DNA from: Propionicimonas sp.
GTDB taxonomy: Bacteria > Actinomycetota > Actinomycetes > Propionibacteriales > Propionibacteriaceae
Assembly: GCF_029975155.1 (NCBI RefSeq)
Contig: NZ_JARKPQ010000245.1
Coordinates: 1-44,256, forward strand
Length of the DNA: 44,256 nucleotides
Direction: 5' to 3'
In this document: positions 1 through 8,971 of the stretch, one piece after another
How positions within the stretch are numbered: the stretch's first letter is position 1
Layout of the letters: each line of letters begins with the position of its first letter
Program-made: the position numbers and the translations under genes
The notes under the pieces: model-generated
The model's database searches: none
What the model saw: the letters and a program-made list of their open reading frames with translations, nothing else
What the model was told of the DNA's origin: nothing

Positions 1-984
1 CTAGAGCGTGCGAGTCGGAGCAGGCGAAGGCAGACGGACATGCTCCCTGTCGAGTCGCTCTCGTGACACCTGGCACCGTTCCACCAGCTTGGTGAGGTCC
101 GAAGTGTCCGCCACCAAGGACGCGATGCCATCGCGCAGCAAACGATGCGGCCCAACACTCGCGGCGCTCGTGACTGGACCGGGGACGGCACCGACACGTC
201 GGCCGAGCTCGGTGGCCCGCTGGGCAACCAGCAGTGACCCTGATCGCGCGCCCGCCTCGACGATGACCGACGCGGAGGACAGCGCAGCCATCAGTCGTGC
301 GCGGGCGATGACCCGGTGTCGGGTTGGAACGGCACCGGGCGGAACCTCGCTAACGAGAAGGCCGACATCGGCGACGCGATCGAGCAGGTCGCGATGGCCG
401 ACAGGGTACGGGCGATCAACTCCGTTGGCGAAGATGGCGATCGTGTCGCCACCTGCGGCGAGCGCGGCCTGGTGCGACGCGCCCTCGATCCCGTAGGCGC
501 CTCCCGCGACGACAACTCGTTCGTCGGCGGCAACGGAGCTGGCGAGTTCCCCGGCGACGTATTCGCCATAGGAGGTACAGGCCCGAGCGCCTGTGATCGT
601 GACAAGATCGCTCACCGGGCGCGAGAGGAAGGACGACGCGCCGCGAGTCCACAGAACGTAGGGGGCGACTTCACCGAGATCATCGACGGCGGTGGGCCAA
701 TCGCTATCGCCTGGGATGAGCGCGCGAACGCCCGATTGCTGCACCTGGTCGATGCGCGCGGTCAGTTCCGTTGCGCCTGGCGCGCTGAGGTGGTCGCGCC
801 AGACCTGCGCGTCCACCGGGCTCAGCCCGCCTACTGCACCGTCGTGTTCAGCCAGCCAAAGCGTTTCGACTGCTCCGAGCCTGGACAAGATGCGTCCTGT
901 CACCGGGTCGTTGGGCTCGACGAGCATCGACAGCACCATCCTCGCGGTGCGCTCGTCGCTCGCGACATCACTCAAACTGGCCAT
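1..984 (-). CDS. DprA/Smf-like DNA-processing protein
   Basis: Predicted cytoplasmic Rossmann-fold protein of 327 aa resembling DprA, which loads RecA on single-stranded DNA during transformation; DprA paralogues also occur in mobile islands. The first 75 residues resemble the helical N-terminal domain. The Rossmann core carries VTITGARACTSYG, GGAYGIEGASHQAA, NGVDRPYPVGH and SEVPPGAVPTRHRVIARAR, matching DprA blocks in order. The usual 'RNR(I/L)IAGLS' is changed to 'RHRVIARARLMAALS'. The frame is open much further upstream, but the ATG at 984 is preceded by AGAGGAAC and starts at the homologous region, so I chose it. The stop TAG is at bases 1-3. It diverges from the zinc-ribbon/methylase pair. 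A role in island biology rather than housekeeping competence is inferred from the divergent motif and the neighbours. Confidence 0.85.
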   Translation of the reverse strand: MASLSDVASDERTARMVLSMLVEPNDPVTGRILSRLGAVETLWLAEHDGAVGGLSPVDAQVWRDHLSAPGATELTARIDQVQQSGVRALIPGDSDWPTAVDDLGEVAPYVLWTRGASSFLSRPVSDLVTITGARACTSYGEYVAGELASSVAADERVVVAGGAYGIEGASHQAALAAGGDTIAIFANGVDRPYPVGHRDLLDRVADVGLLVSEVPPGAVPTRHRVIARARLMAALSSASVIVEAGARSGSLLVAQRATELGRRVGAVPGPVTSAASVGPHRLLRDGIASLVADTSDLTKLVERCQVSRERLDREHVRLPSPAPTRTL

Positions 985-1189
985 CTTCGGTTCCTCTCGG
1001 CGTTCGTTACCGACGAGGTGCGCGGACCGAGCCTCGCGGACACCCACCCTGCTCAGGGGTCCTCTCCCGAGTGAGGCGAAACGGGCGCAGCTACGGAGAT
1101 TCACCCGGCGGACTCCGAAGAACGGCCTATTCGCGGGAGCGTCCGCGTGGCGAACCACGATGTGATCTGTAACGAGTACTATCCGTAAC

Positions 1190-1390
1190 ATGAAGCGTCT
1201 AGGCAGCCTGAGTGACGTGGGGCTCACCGAGCTTGATCGCGCGTTACGCCATGAACGCCTACGCCGCCGAGAGGCATGGCGAGATTGCGAGCACTGCGAC
1301 CAAGCCTTCCTCGGACGAGGTGACGCTCGCTTCTGCTCAGCCCGCTGCCGTGTTGCCGCACACCGGGCAAGGAAGGACTCCAATGACTGA
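1190..1390 (+). CDS. Small zinc-ribbon protein, 66 aa
   Basis: Unrecognised small protein. Residues 33-36 (CEHC) and 49-53 (CSARC) form a treble-clef/zinc-ribbon-like CxxC...CxxxC pattern, followed by a basic tail (RVAAHRARK). This pattern is common in small DNA-binding or nuclease-associated actinobacterial proteins. It overlaps the adenine methylase start by 8 bases, so the two are almost certainly co-translated. A role with the methylase is inferred from this overlap only. Confidence 0.65.
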   Translation: MKRLGSLSDVGLTELDRALRHERLRRREAWRDCEHCDQAFLGRGDARFCSARCRVAAHRARKDSND

Positions 1391-2291
1391 CAGCCTGCGT
1401 GTCATCGGGTCACGCCGATACGGCACACTCTCACCATTGCGATACCCCGGCGGAAAAGCTGCGCTCGCTGGCTTCTTCGCTGACATCATCGACATTCTTG
1501 GCATCAAGGACGCCCGCTACATCGAACCCTACGCCGGAGGTGTGGGCGCGGGGATCGCGCTTCTGCGCGAGGGCATCGTCCAACACTTGGTAGTCAACGA
1601 CATCGACCCAGCCGTCCACGCCTTCTGGAAGTCCGTCGTTGGCAACAACGCAGAGTTCGTAGAAATGGTGGCGTCAACACCACTCACGATCGACGAGTGG
1701 CAGCGCCAGCGCGACGTATATCGCTCACGGGACGAGCGCGATGCACTGCGCCTGGGCTTCGCGTTCTTTTTCTTGAATCGAACCAATCGCTCCGGGATTC
1801 TGAACGCCGGCGTTATCGGCGGCCAGCGCCAGGAGGGAAAATACAAGATTGATGCGCGATTCAACCGGCTCACACTCGTCGAGCGGTTGACTGCGATCGG
1901 TGCTCTAGCGGATCGAATCACGGTCTCTGATCTGGATGGCCGGACTGTGATCCAGCAGTACTCTCACGATGACCGGTCATTCATGTACATCGACCCGCCC
2001 TACGTGCAAGCAGGCTCGCAACTCTATCTCAATGCCTTCGACGGACGAGACCACAAGGCACTCTCGACGATCGTCAACTCCGTTGAAAGTGCACACTGGT
2101 TGATGACCTATGACACAGCCCCGCTGATCGAGAAACTGTATCGAGATCAGTTCCAGTGCCGACTGGAACTCACCTACTCCGCCAGGTATCCGGGCCAGGC
2201 GGAAGAGCTGCTCGTGGCATCCCCGTCTGTCGCGCGGGCGATCAAGTCGTTGCAGACGACGTCTGCGATGGCGGGCGCAACAAGCGCCTAA
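1383..2291 (+). CDS. D12-class (Dam-type) N6-adenine DNA methyltransferase
   Basis: Transfers methyl from S-adenosylmethionine to adenine N6 in DNA. The 302-aa length is typical of Dam/MjaIII-type enzymes. Visible motifs are RYPGGK (residues 20-25, motif X), EPYAGG (48-53, motif I), NDIDP, FFLNRTNRSG and the catalytic DPPY (204-207, motif IV). The ATG at 1383 has AGGAAGGA six bases upstream; longer in-frame starts would run through the zinc-ribbon gene. Its 3' end overlaps the convergent ParB-like gene by 50 bp. No restriction endonuclease is adjacent, so it is either a solitary methylase or one part of a non-canonical module with the DprA-like and ParB-like proteins. The recognition site cannot be read from the sequence. 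Confidence 0.9.
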   Translation: MTDSLRVIGSRRYGTLSPLRYPGGKAALAGFFADIIDILGIKDARYIEPYAGGVGAGIALLREGIVQHLVVNDIDPAVHAFWKSVVGNNAEFVEMVASTPLTIDEWQRQRDVYRSRDERDALRLGFAFFFLNRTNRSGILNAGVIGGQRQEGKYKIDARFNRLTLVERLTAIGALADRITVSDLDGRTVIQQYSHDDRSFMYIDPPYVQAGSQLYLNAFDGRDHKALSTIVNSVESAHWLMTYDTAPLIEKLYRDQFQCRLELTYSARYPGQAEELLVASPSVARAIKSLQTTSAMAGATSA

Positions 2292-3759
2292 GCAGCGGGT
2301 TCACGACCTTCCATGCCTGCCGGACGTCATCCGCACTCACGGAAGCATCGGCACTGTGCGCGATGAGGTTGAACCACTGGATCGATCCGTGCTTGTGCGC
2401 GTTACCCGACTGGATAGCACTAATGCCTGACTTGAGCGACTTCTCTTGTCCATAGGCCTGCACCACGCGCTTGAATACATCGCTCAACTGTCCAGTGGCG
2501 GGGGTTGGAGAGCCCTCGAAATGGACCTTGATGGTGGCCTCCAATACTGAGCGCATGAGGATCGCGGCCGCGATAGGGAGATTCGAGAGGCTGATCTTGC
2601 GCAACTCGAAGTATCGCAGCTTGAGATTCAGCGGCGCGTTCTCGTAGTCCAGCCCCGACAGATCAAGCGTGTCCTTCGTGTCTGGATGGTTGGGTCCACG
2701 GCTGCCCGTGCCGCCAGGAGGGCCGGGTGGGTTCGGAGCAGCACCACTCCCGCCAGTGTTGGGGCCACCGGGCGCGCCGGACGCGCCACCTTGGGACGGC
2801 CCGGATGGCGTCGGTTGCACGGGAGGAGTGGGCGGCGCTGGTTGGGGCGGAGCCGCAGTCGATACGCCGTTGAGGCGATCCACCAGGGACTGATACTCCT
2901 GGTTGCGCTTCTTGAACTCTGGTGAGCGAGTGTTGAGACGCCCTGCACGGAACTCGCTGACAAGGTACTCCAAAGCATTGAGCTTCTTCTTCGTCAACTT
3001 CACAGCGATCTTCTCAGGCGTCGAGGCCCGCGGCAGAAGCATGCCATCCTTGTCGAACTCGACACCGATCGCGGAGGCAATCTCCTTGCTTCGGTAGGCA
3101 TACTCGAAGGCCGACATCGCCAGGTCGTCACTTGCGGCGTACTGCCGGAGGGTGTGATCGGAGAATGGCGCTGCGCTGAGGAAGCGCCGCATCACGGCCA
3201 TCCGCATGAACCTGGCAACCTCGACATCCGGGTACTGTGCCTTCACATCGTCGACCGTGGTCTGCTCGTCGACGAGCGAATAGTAGAAGGTTGCCTGCTG
3301 ATCGCGACTCCAGCGCCTCTTCGAGATGCCGGTGTGCAACCTCGCGACGTGAGGTGCAGCCGTCGCCCGGTCGGGAGCGACGATGACACGGATTCGTTCG
3401 GGGAGATTCTCCGCCTCCACTGCGTACCGCTTCAGCAGCGCGCGAATCTCTGCCTCATGGCCGGGCACGATCGTCGGGTCCTGAAGCGCCTTGAGCGCGC
3501 TAACTCGACGGTTGCCTTCCAGCACGGTGTATGGGGAGCTACCGCCGGACGCTGATGCCGACGTCACGATCGGGACTTCGTTGTCGAAGTAGCCGTCACG
3601 GAGGATCAGGCGCGCCGCTCCGAGGACGTCCTCGGATGCAAACAGGTACTTCAGCGCACCTGCTTCGTCGTCGCGGCGTGTCGGTATGCGGTAGTTCTCC
3701 AGGTCGAGAAGGAGCTGTTCGAGGTCGACCTCGACTATCGGTAGCTGCTCGTAAGCCAT
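2242..3759 (-). CDS. ParB/Srx-fold N-terminal domain protein with a distinct C-terminal helical domain
   Basis: A 505-aa protein. The N-terminal about 110 residues have the ParB-like fold, with the signature LEGNRR (80-85) inside a longer VLEGNRRVSALKAL block. A helical middle follows, then a Pro/Gly/Ser-rich linker (about 298-360), then a C-terminal helical domain containing 'RSVLEATIKVHFE' and 'SGNAHKHGS'. Conserved Arg/Glu/His spacing there resembles HEPN/abortive-infection-type domains, but I cannot prove it. ParB folds bind or hydrolyse CTP in partition proteins; in islands this head is often joined to other domains. Start ATG 3759 has AGCAGGGC upstream. It is convergent with the Dam-type gene (50-bp tail overlap), suggesting the two travel together. 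There is no ParA, so plasmid partition is unlikely. Confidence 0.75.
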   Translation of the reverse strand: MAYEQLPIVEVDLEQLLLDLENYRIPTRRDDEAGALKYLFASEDVLGAARLILRDGYFDNEVPIVTSASASGGSSPYTVLEGNRRVSALKALQDPTIVPGHEAEIRALLKRYAVEAENLPERIRVIVAPDRATAAPHVARLHTGISKRRWSRDQQATFYYSLVDEQTTVDDVKAQYPDVEVARFMRMAVMRRFLSAAPFSDHTLRQYAASDDLAMSAFEYAYRSKEIASAIGVEFDKDGMLLPRASTPEKIAVKLTKKKLNALEYLVSEFRAGRLNTRSPEFKKRNQEYQSLVDRLNGVSTAAPPQPAPPTPPVQPTPSGPSQGGASGAPGGPNTGGSGAAPNPPGPPGGTGSRGPNHPDTKDTLDLSGLDYENAPLNLKLRYFELRKISLSNLPIAAAILMRSVLEATIKVHFEGSPTPATGQLSDVFKRVVQAYGQEKSLKSGISAIQSGNAHKHGSIQWFNLIAHSADASVSADDVRQAWKVVNPLLRRLLRPPSQTSSATT

Positions 3760-3931
3760 ATCCAGCCCTGCTCTCGTGCTCCGTCCGGCGATCCACGCCC
3801 TCGGTGCCGAACTGGCGAGAGCAGTCGTTCGTCTCCAACGGTAGCTGCACGCCTCGCTCTCCGGGCTGAGACACGTCGGGAGCGACGATGTCCGCCGAAA
3901 CCCTCTGCGCCATCAGCGGCCCAGAGCGGCG

Positions 3932-4261
3932 CTACGAACTGCTGGCGGACTCATCCGCAATGAGTCCAGCCTCGACCAGTGCTGCGCGCACGGCCTTGCG
4001 GTCCACGCCCATCCGGCGGCCGATCGCGCGCATCGAGACGCCCGCGCGTGCGAGGCGCACGGCCTCGGCCTTCTCGTCGATCCCGAGCCCTGGTCGGCGG
4101 CTCGGCACGTTGCGGCGACGTAGGTGAGCGAACACGGTGGCGCGGTGGATACCGTACCTCTCGGCGAGGGCCTTGACGCTCATCCCGGCCAGGTAGTCGC
4201 CGACGAGCGCATCCACCTCGGAGGCGGTGAGAAAAGTTTGAGCCGTCTCGACAGTCCTCAC
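3932..4261 (-). CDS. Double helix-turn-helix protein, copy 1
   Basis: A 109-aa DNA-binding protein with two HTH units. The first is VKALAERYGIHRATVFAHLRR, the second is MRAIGRRMGVDRKAVRAAL. Both resemble the Hin/resolvase-type HTH found at the C terminus of serine recombinases and in IS helper proteins. I use the GTG at 4261, but the frame is open upstream to about 4390 and that extension (VSRLDRGVYEVSRRP) is also conserved in the other two copies at 10.3 and 17.2 kb. The real start may therefore be earlier, or the extension may be a relic of a recombinase C terminus. Function unknown; a regulator or target-site protein of the recombinase element is the best guess. Confidence 0.6.
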   Translation of the reverse strand: MRTVETAQTFLTASEVDALVGDYLAGMSVKALAERYGIHRATVFAHLRRRNVPSRRPGLGIDEKAEAVRLARAGVSMRAIGRRMGVDRKAVRAALVEAGLIADESASSS

Positions 4262-4394
4262 GACGGGGCCACGATCGTCCTTCGGAGCGGTATCCTGGGG
4301 ACGTCGGGAGACCTCGTAGACCCCACGGTCTAGGCGGCTGACCAGGATTTTTGTCTTGGGGGCGGAGTTGCCGAACGTGCTACTCAGGCACCCA
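3932..4394 (-). repeat. Dispersed HTH repeat, copy 1
   Basis: First of three related segments (others 10283-10742 and 17166-17620), all on the minus strand. On that strand copies 1 and 2 begin with a similar CTGAGTAGC box, and all three encode the pattern (V)KRWYRGVY..RRP followed by the double HTH. Copy 1 is the most diverged. Confidence 0.7.
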
Positions 4395-4886
4395 GCTTCC
4401 GGGCCCAGTAGACGACACTGGGCCCGGACTCGCTTCCACTATTTCCCCTTGTCAAGCCGGAGTTCAGTGTGGTGCGTGATGGTGATCGCACCACCATCTC
4501 CAAGGGCACGCCTGGTGCGCGATGGCGATCCGTGGCCCCCAACTGGACCACCACCGCCTCGAAGCAGCTTGGGGCGACAAGCCGACTTACGGACGCCAGC
4601 CTCCTCGCTGCTCTCACAACGTTTCCACACGCCATCACCAATCAAGCCCCCCAATGCGGACAAGACGGACGCAACGGTGGCACTCCGTCGTGTCGTTCCT
4701 CGCACCCGTCCGATCATGCCGAGTTGAGGTCGTTCGCAGACCCGACATGGGACACGCCGTGCGTTGTGATCCGATGGCTACCGCGTTGAGGTGAAGATAG
4801 TCGCACGGGACGCACTTGCTCCGGCCCGCAACGGTGCTGAACCGGGCTGCGTCAAGGCTGGCGACTACGATCTGAAGGGAAGCGAA
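4395..4886. other. No recognisable gene
   Basis: Open frames here have no recognisable motifs. A minus-strand frame ends (PSVVYWARKLGA) at the TGA that abuts the start of HTH repeat copy 1 and may be a gene remnant. Upstream of the DUF4062 start, 4791-4886 is open in frame but the ribosome-binding site argues it is leader sequence. Confidence 0.5.
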
Positions 4887-7277
4887 GTGCCTTCAGCCAA
4901 AGTGCGGAACCTCCGGGTCTTCCTCGCCTCGCCTGGAGGCTTGGATGCCGAGCGCCAAGCCGTCGAGGCGGTGGTTAGCGTGTTGAATGCGGAGATCGCT
5001 CTGACGAACCGTGTGGTGATTACGGTCCGGCGCTGGGAGCAAATGATTGGCGCGGCGGGTAATCCGCAATCGCAGATCAACCCCGGGGTGGATGGTTGCG
5101 ACATTTTCGTAGGCATCGTACATCGACGTTGGGGTACGGCTACCGGCAACGGCTTTGATTCTGGGTTTGGTGAGGAGTTCGCGCGAGCGCTCGACCGATG
5201 GGAACGGAAAGGCGAGCCACGAATCGCCCTCTTCTTCAAGCAAGTTGACAACGAGTCGTTGCGCGACCCTGGGGATCAGCTGAAGAAGGTACTGGAGTTT
5301 CGCAGCTCTATTGAAGAGAAGCATACGGCCTTTTACAACCTTTTCGAGTCCACCGACGAGCTGAAGATCCAGGTTTTCCAACTGCTCGTCGAGGCGGTTG
5401 TTCGACTTCCCGCCGAACCGCAAGCCGAAGTCGCGGGCACGGCAACCGGTGATCCTGCCGAGACGGCTGCATCCGACGAGGAGCGCGGACCAGGTGAACT
5501 ATCGAGCGTCCTGGCGGCATTTGCTGACGTAACGGCTGGGCGTGAACCCACGACCAAGCTTGACGTCGATCGTCTAGAGCTATTCGGTCTCGCGGCATCC
5601 CGGGATGATGATCCTATTCCTACTCATCTCGCGAATCGCATCTTCACTAGACGTGAGGAAATCTCCTTCCACTGGGTGGAGGTCGCCGCTTGGTTCCGGA
5701 CCTACCTAATGGACTTGGGACGCGCGTCTAGGGCGTGGGAGAGAGTCATACCGTTCGCCTCGGTTGCGGGCGGCGCCGAGCAACTTGGCGAGTTGCTCGA
5801 GGATAGCGCCGTGAAGGTCCTGACTTCCAAGGATTCCCACTTGGTGGCCGGCTGGCTTCGGCTCGCAGCCGCACTCAAGGTTAGGCCCAAGAGCATCTGG
5901 CTCACGCCTCCACTTGATGAAGCCCAGCAGTCGACCCTCCGCGAGGTGTGGGCGAGCGCTTCCACCGCATCCATTCCGCTCGCCGTCGCTTACTGGCTGA
6001 GTGTTCGGCGACGCCAAGATCTTCAACTGGCGAAGACTCTTGCTGAGGACGGGCACGACGGCCTCCGATCGCTCGGAGAATCGCTAGTTGGGCTGATGCG
6101 GCAGAAGCCCGATGCCACACCACTCGCCCGTTCCATGCCCGACCTCCTGATCGACTCCAGCGTTTCTGATGTTTTCGGAGACAGCAGCCCATTCGCCAGC
6201 CTGCCAGCGGTCGACCTCGAGAAACTAGTACTGCGAAGTTTCCTTGACAAGACTGTTCGGCTACGAGCGTTGGATGAGTTGATCAGTCGTGACGTCGTGC
6301 CATCGTCCGTCATCAAGGCAGTCTTGAAGGACGAGGGGTCCACCTCGTTCATTGGCCGGTCGTGGTCAGCGGAGGCTCTGGAACGTCTGTTTGACCGAGC
6401 GGTGTCTACCTCCTTCATGAATCGCTTCATGGACATCATCGGCGAACCTAGTGAGAAGCTTGACGGCTCAGCGCGCGCGGCGTTAGCCAGGATGGCGCGA
6501 CACAACGCCGCGATCGGCGAAATCGTGATGTCCCTCCTCCAGAACCAGGTGTATCTGGACGCAGATAATGCCTCTATGCTGCTGAGCCGGTACGAGGGGA
6601 CAACTGAGGCGCTCGACGTCGCCGAGTCGCTGCTGCGGGGCACCAACGCTGAGGCGAGCAAGTTCCTGGATGCTCTCAGAGGGGCGGGAGCTGACGCCCA
6701 CATCATCGACTTCGTTCAACGCAAATTCGAGATCGTAGCTCTTAAGTACCTTTCCAGACTCCCGGACGCACGACGACGGAAACGGCATCTTGGGCGCGTG
6801 CGAGAACTGGCAACGGGGGACGGAATATATCAATTCCAAGCGACCGAGTGCCTGATCGAGATGCTTGAGGATGAGGACGTCGACCTCCTGATTGGAGGGC
6901 TTACCTACATGAATGAGGCGACCAGCTCTCGCGCTACGGCAGCGATCAGGCGGCGAGCGACCTTGAAACGGCTTAACGAGCTTGTGGGCTCACAGAATGA
7001 ACAAGTCGCAGTGTCGGCGCTCATCGAGCTGCGGAAACGCGGTCGAGCCCCGAGTCGCCGCAGGCTGATGGTACTAATGCGCAGCGACATGCCAATGGTG
7101 CGTATGGCTGCCGCCTCGATCCTTATTGCGGAGCTCGATAGACCTGACTTATCGGAGACGCTTCGCAAGTATGTTTTTGGAGGCGCCTTCTACTACTACA
7201 ACGTGGTCTGCGAGTTTGATCGGGAGATGGCGCAGGTTCCGCAGGCATCACCAGGCATGGGCGAGGTCACCTCGTAG
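4887..7277 (+). CDS. DUF4062 (TIR-like) protein with helical-repeat C terminus
   Basis: A 796-aa protein. Residues about 6-175 form a DUF4062 domain: LRVFLASPGGLDAERQAV at the start, then WEQMIGA.GNPQSQINPGVDGCDIFVGIVHRRWG and an FGEEFARAL stretch. DUF4062 is related to TIR-like folds and is typical of STAND/NACHT-type and other immunity proteins as a sensor or effector head. The remainder is Leu/Ala/Arg-rich helical sequence that looks like HEAT/armadillo-type repeats, especially after residue 500. No P-loop is visible, so it is not a STAND ATPase. Start: an in-frame GTG at 4791 exists, but GTG 4887 has GAAGGGAAG directly upstream and begins at the domain. It stands alone, followed by a strong hairpin. 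A defence role is inferred from the domain type and the island. Confidence 0.75.
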   Translation: MPSAKVRNLRVFLASPGGLDAERQAVEAVVSVLNAEIALTNRVVITVRRWEQMIGAAGNPQSQINPGVDGCDIFVGIVHRRWGTATGNGFDSGFGEEFARALDRWERKGEPRIALFFKQVDNESLRDPGDQLKKVLEFRSSIEEKHTAFYNLFESTDELKIQVFQLLVEAVVRLPAEPQAEVAGTATGDPAETAASDEERGPGELSSVLAAFADVTAGREPTTKLDVDRLELFGLAASRDDDPIPTHLANRIFTRREEISFHWVEVAAWFRTYLMDLGRASRAWERVIPFASVAGGAEQLGELLEDSAVKVLTSKDSHLVAGWLRLAAALKVRPKSIWLTPPLDEAQQSTLREVWASASTASIPLAVAYWLSVRRRQDLQLAKTLAEDGHDGLRSLGESLVGLMRQKPDATPLARSMPDLLIDSSVSDVFGDSSPFASLPAVDLEKLVLRSFLDKTVRLRALDELISRDVVPSSVIKAVLKDEGSTSFIGRSWSAEALERLFDRAVSTSFMNRFMDIIGEPSEKLDGSARAALARMARHNAAIGEIVMSLLQNQVYLDADNASMLLSRYEGTTEALDVAESLLRGTNAEASKFLDALRGAGADAHIIDFVQRKFEIVALKYLSRLPDARRRKRHLGRVRELATGDGIYQFQATECLIEMLEDEDVDLLIGGLTYMNEATSSRATAAIRRRATLKRLNELVGSQNEQVAVSALIELRKRGRAPSRRRLMVLMRSDMPMVRMAAASILIAELDRPDLSETLRKYVFGGAFYYYNVVCEFDREMAQVPQASPGMGEVTS

Positions 7278-7700
7278 CGTTGCGCCAACGCGCACACGGG
7301 TCGATGGCTGAAGGGCACTTGCGCCGGGTTGGGCGCCGATCTTCTGGCGGCCTGAAAGGCGATCAACTTCGCCCATTGCTCGTCCCCTGCAAGCCCGAGC
7401 GACGCGCTCACGCTTGCAGGGGTTTGGCCGAACTCGCACTTGCCGCGAGTTGGCTTCACATTGGGGGCAATCTACAACCAGCTCCCGCGCGTTTGATTGA
7501 GACGTTCTTGGGTGCAACGAGGCCCGGACGCTGGAGAACCGCCCTCGGGGCCTCTGCTGGCGGTCTAGGTCGCGAACCCGCCTTCAGCTAGCCATCCGGT
7601 CATGCCGCACTGGGGGCCCTCTGTGCGAGTTCACCTACGGTTCGACGGCTCTGTCGCCCACAGCCGCTCTGTGCGCGGGCGTACTCCGACGAGCGGACCC
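7278..7700. other. Intergenic stretch without a supported gene
   Basis: Only overlapping low-quality frames are present. The one clear element is the hairpin at 7384-7422. Confidence 0.5.
7384..7422. terminator. Long two-part hairpin downstream of the DUF4062 gene
   Basis: An 11-bp outer stem (CCCCTGCAAGC / GCTTGCAGGGG) encloses a second stem (GAGCG / CGCTC) with loop ACG. It lies about 107 bp past the DUF4062 stop and could end transcripts from both sides. It has only a short T run (TTT), so termination is inferred. Confidence 0.5.
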
Positions 7701-8143
7701 CTACGGGAGGGGCCGAGCAGGCAGGGTTCCAAACGCCTCGCCAACGACACCGCCTGTAACCACGTGCCGCTGGAGCGATCGCAGCATGCGCAGTGTCTCC
7801 TCGTCGCCGAATCCGGTAGTTGTCTGCCAATCCCACCCAGAGCCAATGACATTGCTCATGAAGACGATCTCGGTGGCAAGCAACGCCCGGGTCCAGTCGG
7901 TCCGGCTCAGTGGTGTTCCAGCCACAATGGCGTCACCAATCCGAGCGCCGCTGTCACCTTGAACACCTCGAATAGGTGGGCCAGCGCAGTACTCGGACGC
8001 ATGAAAGGCCTCGCCAAAGGCCTAGCGCGCTCGACATCTATGCCGTCCTGCTCGTCGTCTGCCTGGCGGGCCGTAGCACCATGTTCGAACTCGAACAGCC
8101 AGAAGCCGACACACGCCGGCCAACAGTCGCTCCGATCCCGACG
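7701..8143 (-). pseudogene. Probable frameshifted remnant of a small actinobacterial protein
   Basis: Two overlapping minus-strand frames both look protein-like. One runs on directly after the AbiEii-like stop and includes FWLFEFEHGA and, from an ATG at 8002, MRPSTALAHLFEVFKV, ending at a TGA at 7907-7909. The other holds WTRALLATEIVFMSNVIGSG and TTGFGDEETLRMLRSLQR, open from about 8020 and ending at 7701, with a GTG at 7925. The second frame has the look of a conserved family, but I cannot name it. The arrangement suggests one decayed gene, or a short gene overlapping a decayed one. No good ribosome-binding site precedes either start. Confidence 0.4.
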
Positions 8144-8971
8144 TCAGCCGCGAACGTCGATGAGTTCGGTAAGCAGGTCCTGCGCAAGGAGGCTGGCCGA
8201 GGCGGCGACGACATCGGGTTGACCCACTCCTTGCTCTGCATGACCGGCCATCGCCGAGCCAACTGCTTCGGCACCGGCGGCGAAGAGCAGCTGGAGGAAT
8301 CCCAGTGCCTGACGAGTCACCTCCCGGGAGACTTCGTCGGCGATGAGCCGTCGGACAGAATCCGCCAGGTCTGGCGTTGTGGTGGCGACGAGCAGGCGGT
8401 AGCTGTCGTGAGCGTCCTTGTTGTTGAGGCGTGACGGCTTGTCCAGGCGTTCGCCGAGCTTGTGGAGCTTGGCCACCAGAAGCGCTGCCGGGCCAGCGAC
8501 GTTGACAACGGTGCTGCGGCCATCGTCATCCAGCGAGGCGACAGTCATGGTGGCGTGGTCGACCACTGAGGCTTCCAGACCGGTGGCTCGTCGGGCGACC
8601 AGCTTGCCGTGTGGAGGGATCTTCGCTGCTCGCCGCCCGGGAGGTCCGGCGAGGTATTCAGGGACCATGAGGTCGACCGGAATCCCGCGTGGCGAGATCC
8701 ATGCGCCGGGCTGCCTGCTTGTCGGATCGAGGTAGAACCCAGCCCGACTCATCGCTTCTTCCACGTGCGGGGCATCACCAAGCGTGCGCGGGTCGAGCAC
8801 CAGGTCGGAGTCCTTGGTCGCTTCTGCGATGGCGAATGAGGCCTGGCCGGTGTGGAGATACACCGCCTGTGCCCCGACGAGGATCACCGAGTCGCGGTGG
8901 GCGTCCAGAGCAGCGAGGGCGTCGAGAAGTGCCGAGCGGGCCTCAACGATCAAGTTGGCGTCGCCAGTCAT
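8144..8971 (-). CDS. AbiEii-like nucleotidyltransferase (toxin component)
   Basis: A 275-aa nucleotidyltransferase-fold protein. VGAQAVYLHTG (residues 32-42) and KDSDLVLD (53-60, with Asp54 and Asp56) match the Pol-beta-type G-[A/G]-x-A and DxD metal-binding pattern seen in AbiEii/MenA-type toxins, which block growth by adding nucleotides to tRNA 3' ends. It overlaps the upstream regulator gene by 29 bp on the same strand, the usual AbiEi-AbiEii layout. Whether this protein is toxic or modifies tRNA is inferred from the family. The 3' end abuts a decayed gene. Confidence 0.75.
   Translation of the reverse strand: MTGDANLIVEARSALLDALAALDAHRDSVILVGAQAVYLHTGQASFAIAEATKDSDLVLDPRTLGDAPHVEEAMSRAGFYLDPTSRQPGAWISPRGIPVDLMVPEYLAGPPGRRAAKIPPHGKLVARRATGLEASVVDHATMTVASLDDDGRSTVVNVAGPAALLVAKLHKLGERLDKPSRLNNKDAHDSYRLLVATTTPDLADSVRRLIADEVSREVTRQALGFLQLLFAAGAEAVGSAMAGHAEQGVGQPDVVAASASLLAQDLLTELIDVRG

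Noticed and set aside
7602..8222. 206-aa plus-strand frame
   Set aside because: Low-complexity Ser/Arg-rich translation without motifs, opposite a more protein-like minus strand.
8308..8340. Third hammerhead (CTGACGAG on the plus strand)
   Set aside because: No stem II plus GAAA follows and it lies inside the AbiEii-like coding region.
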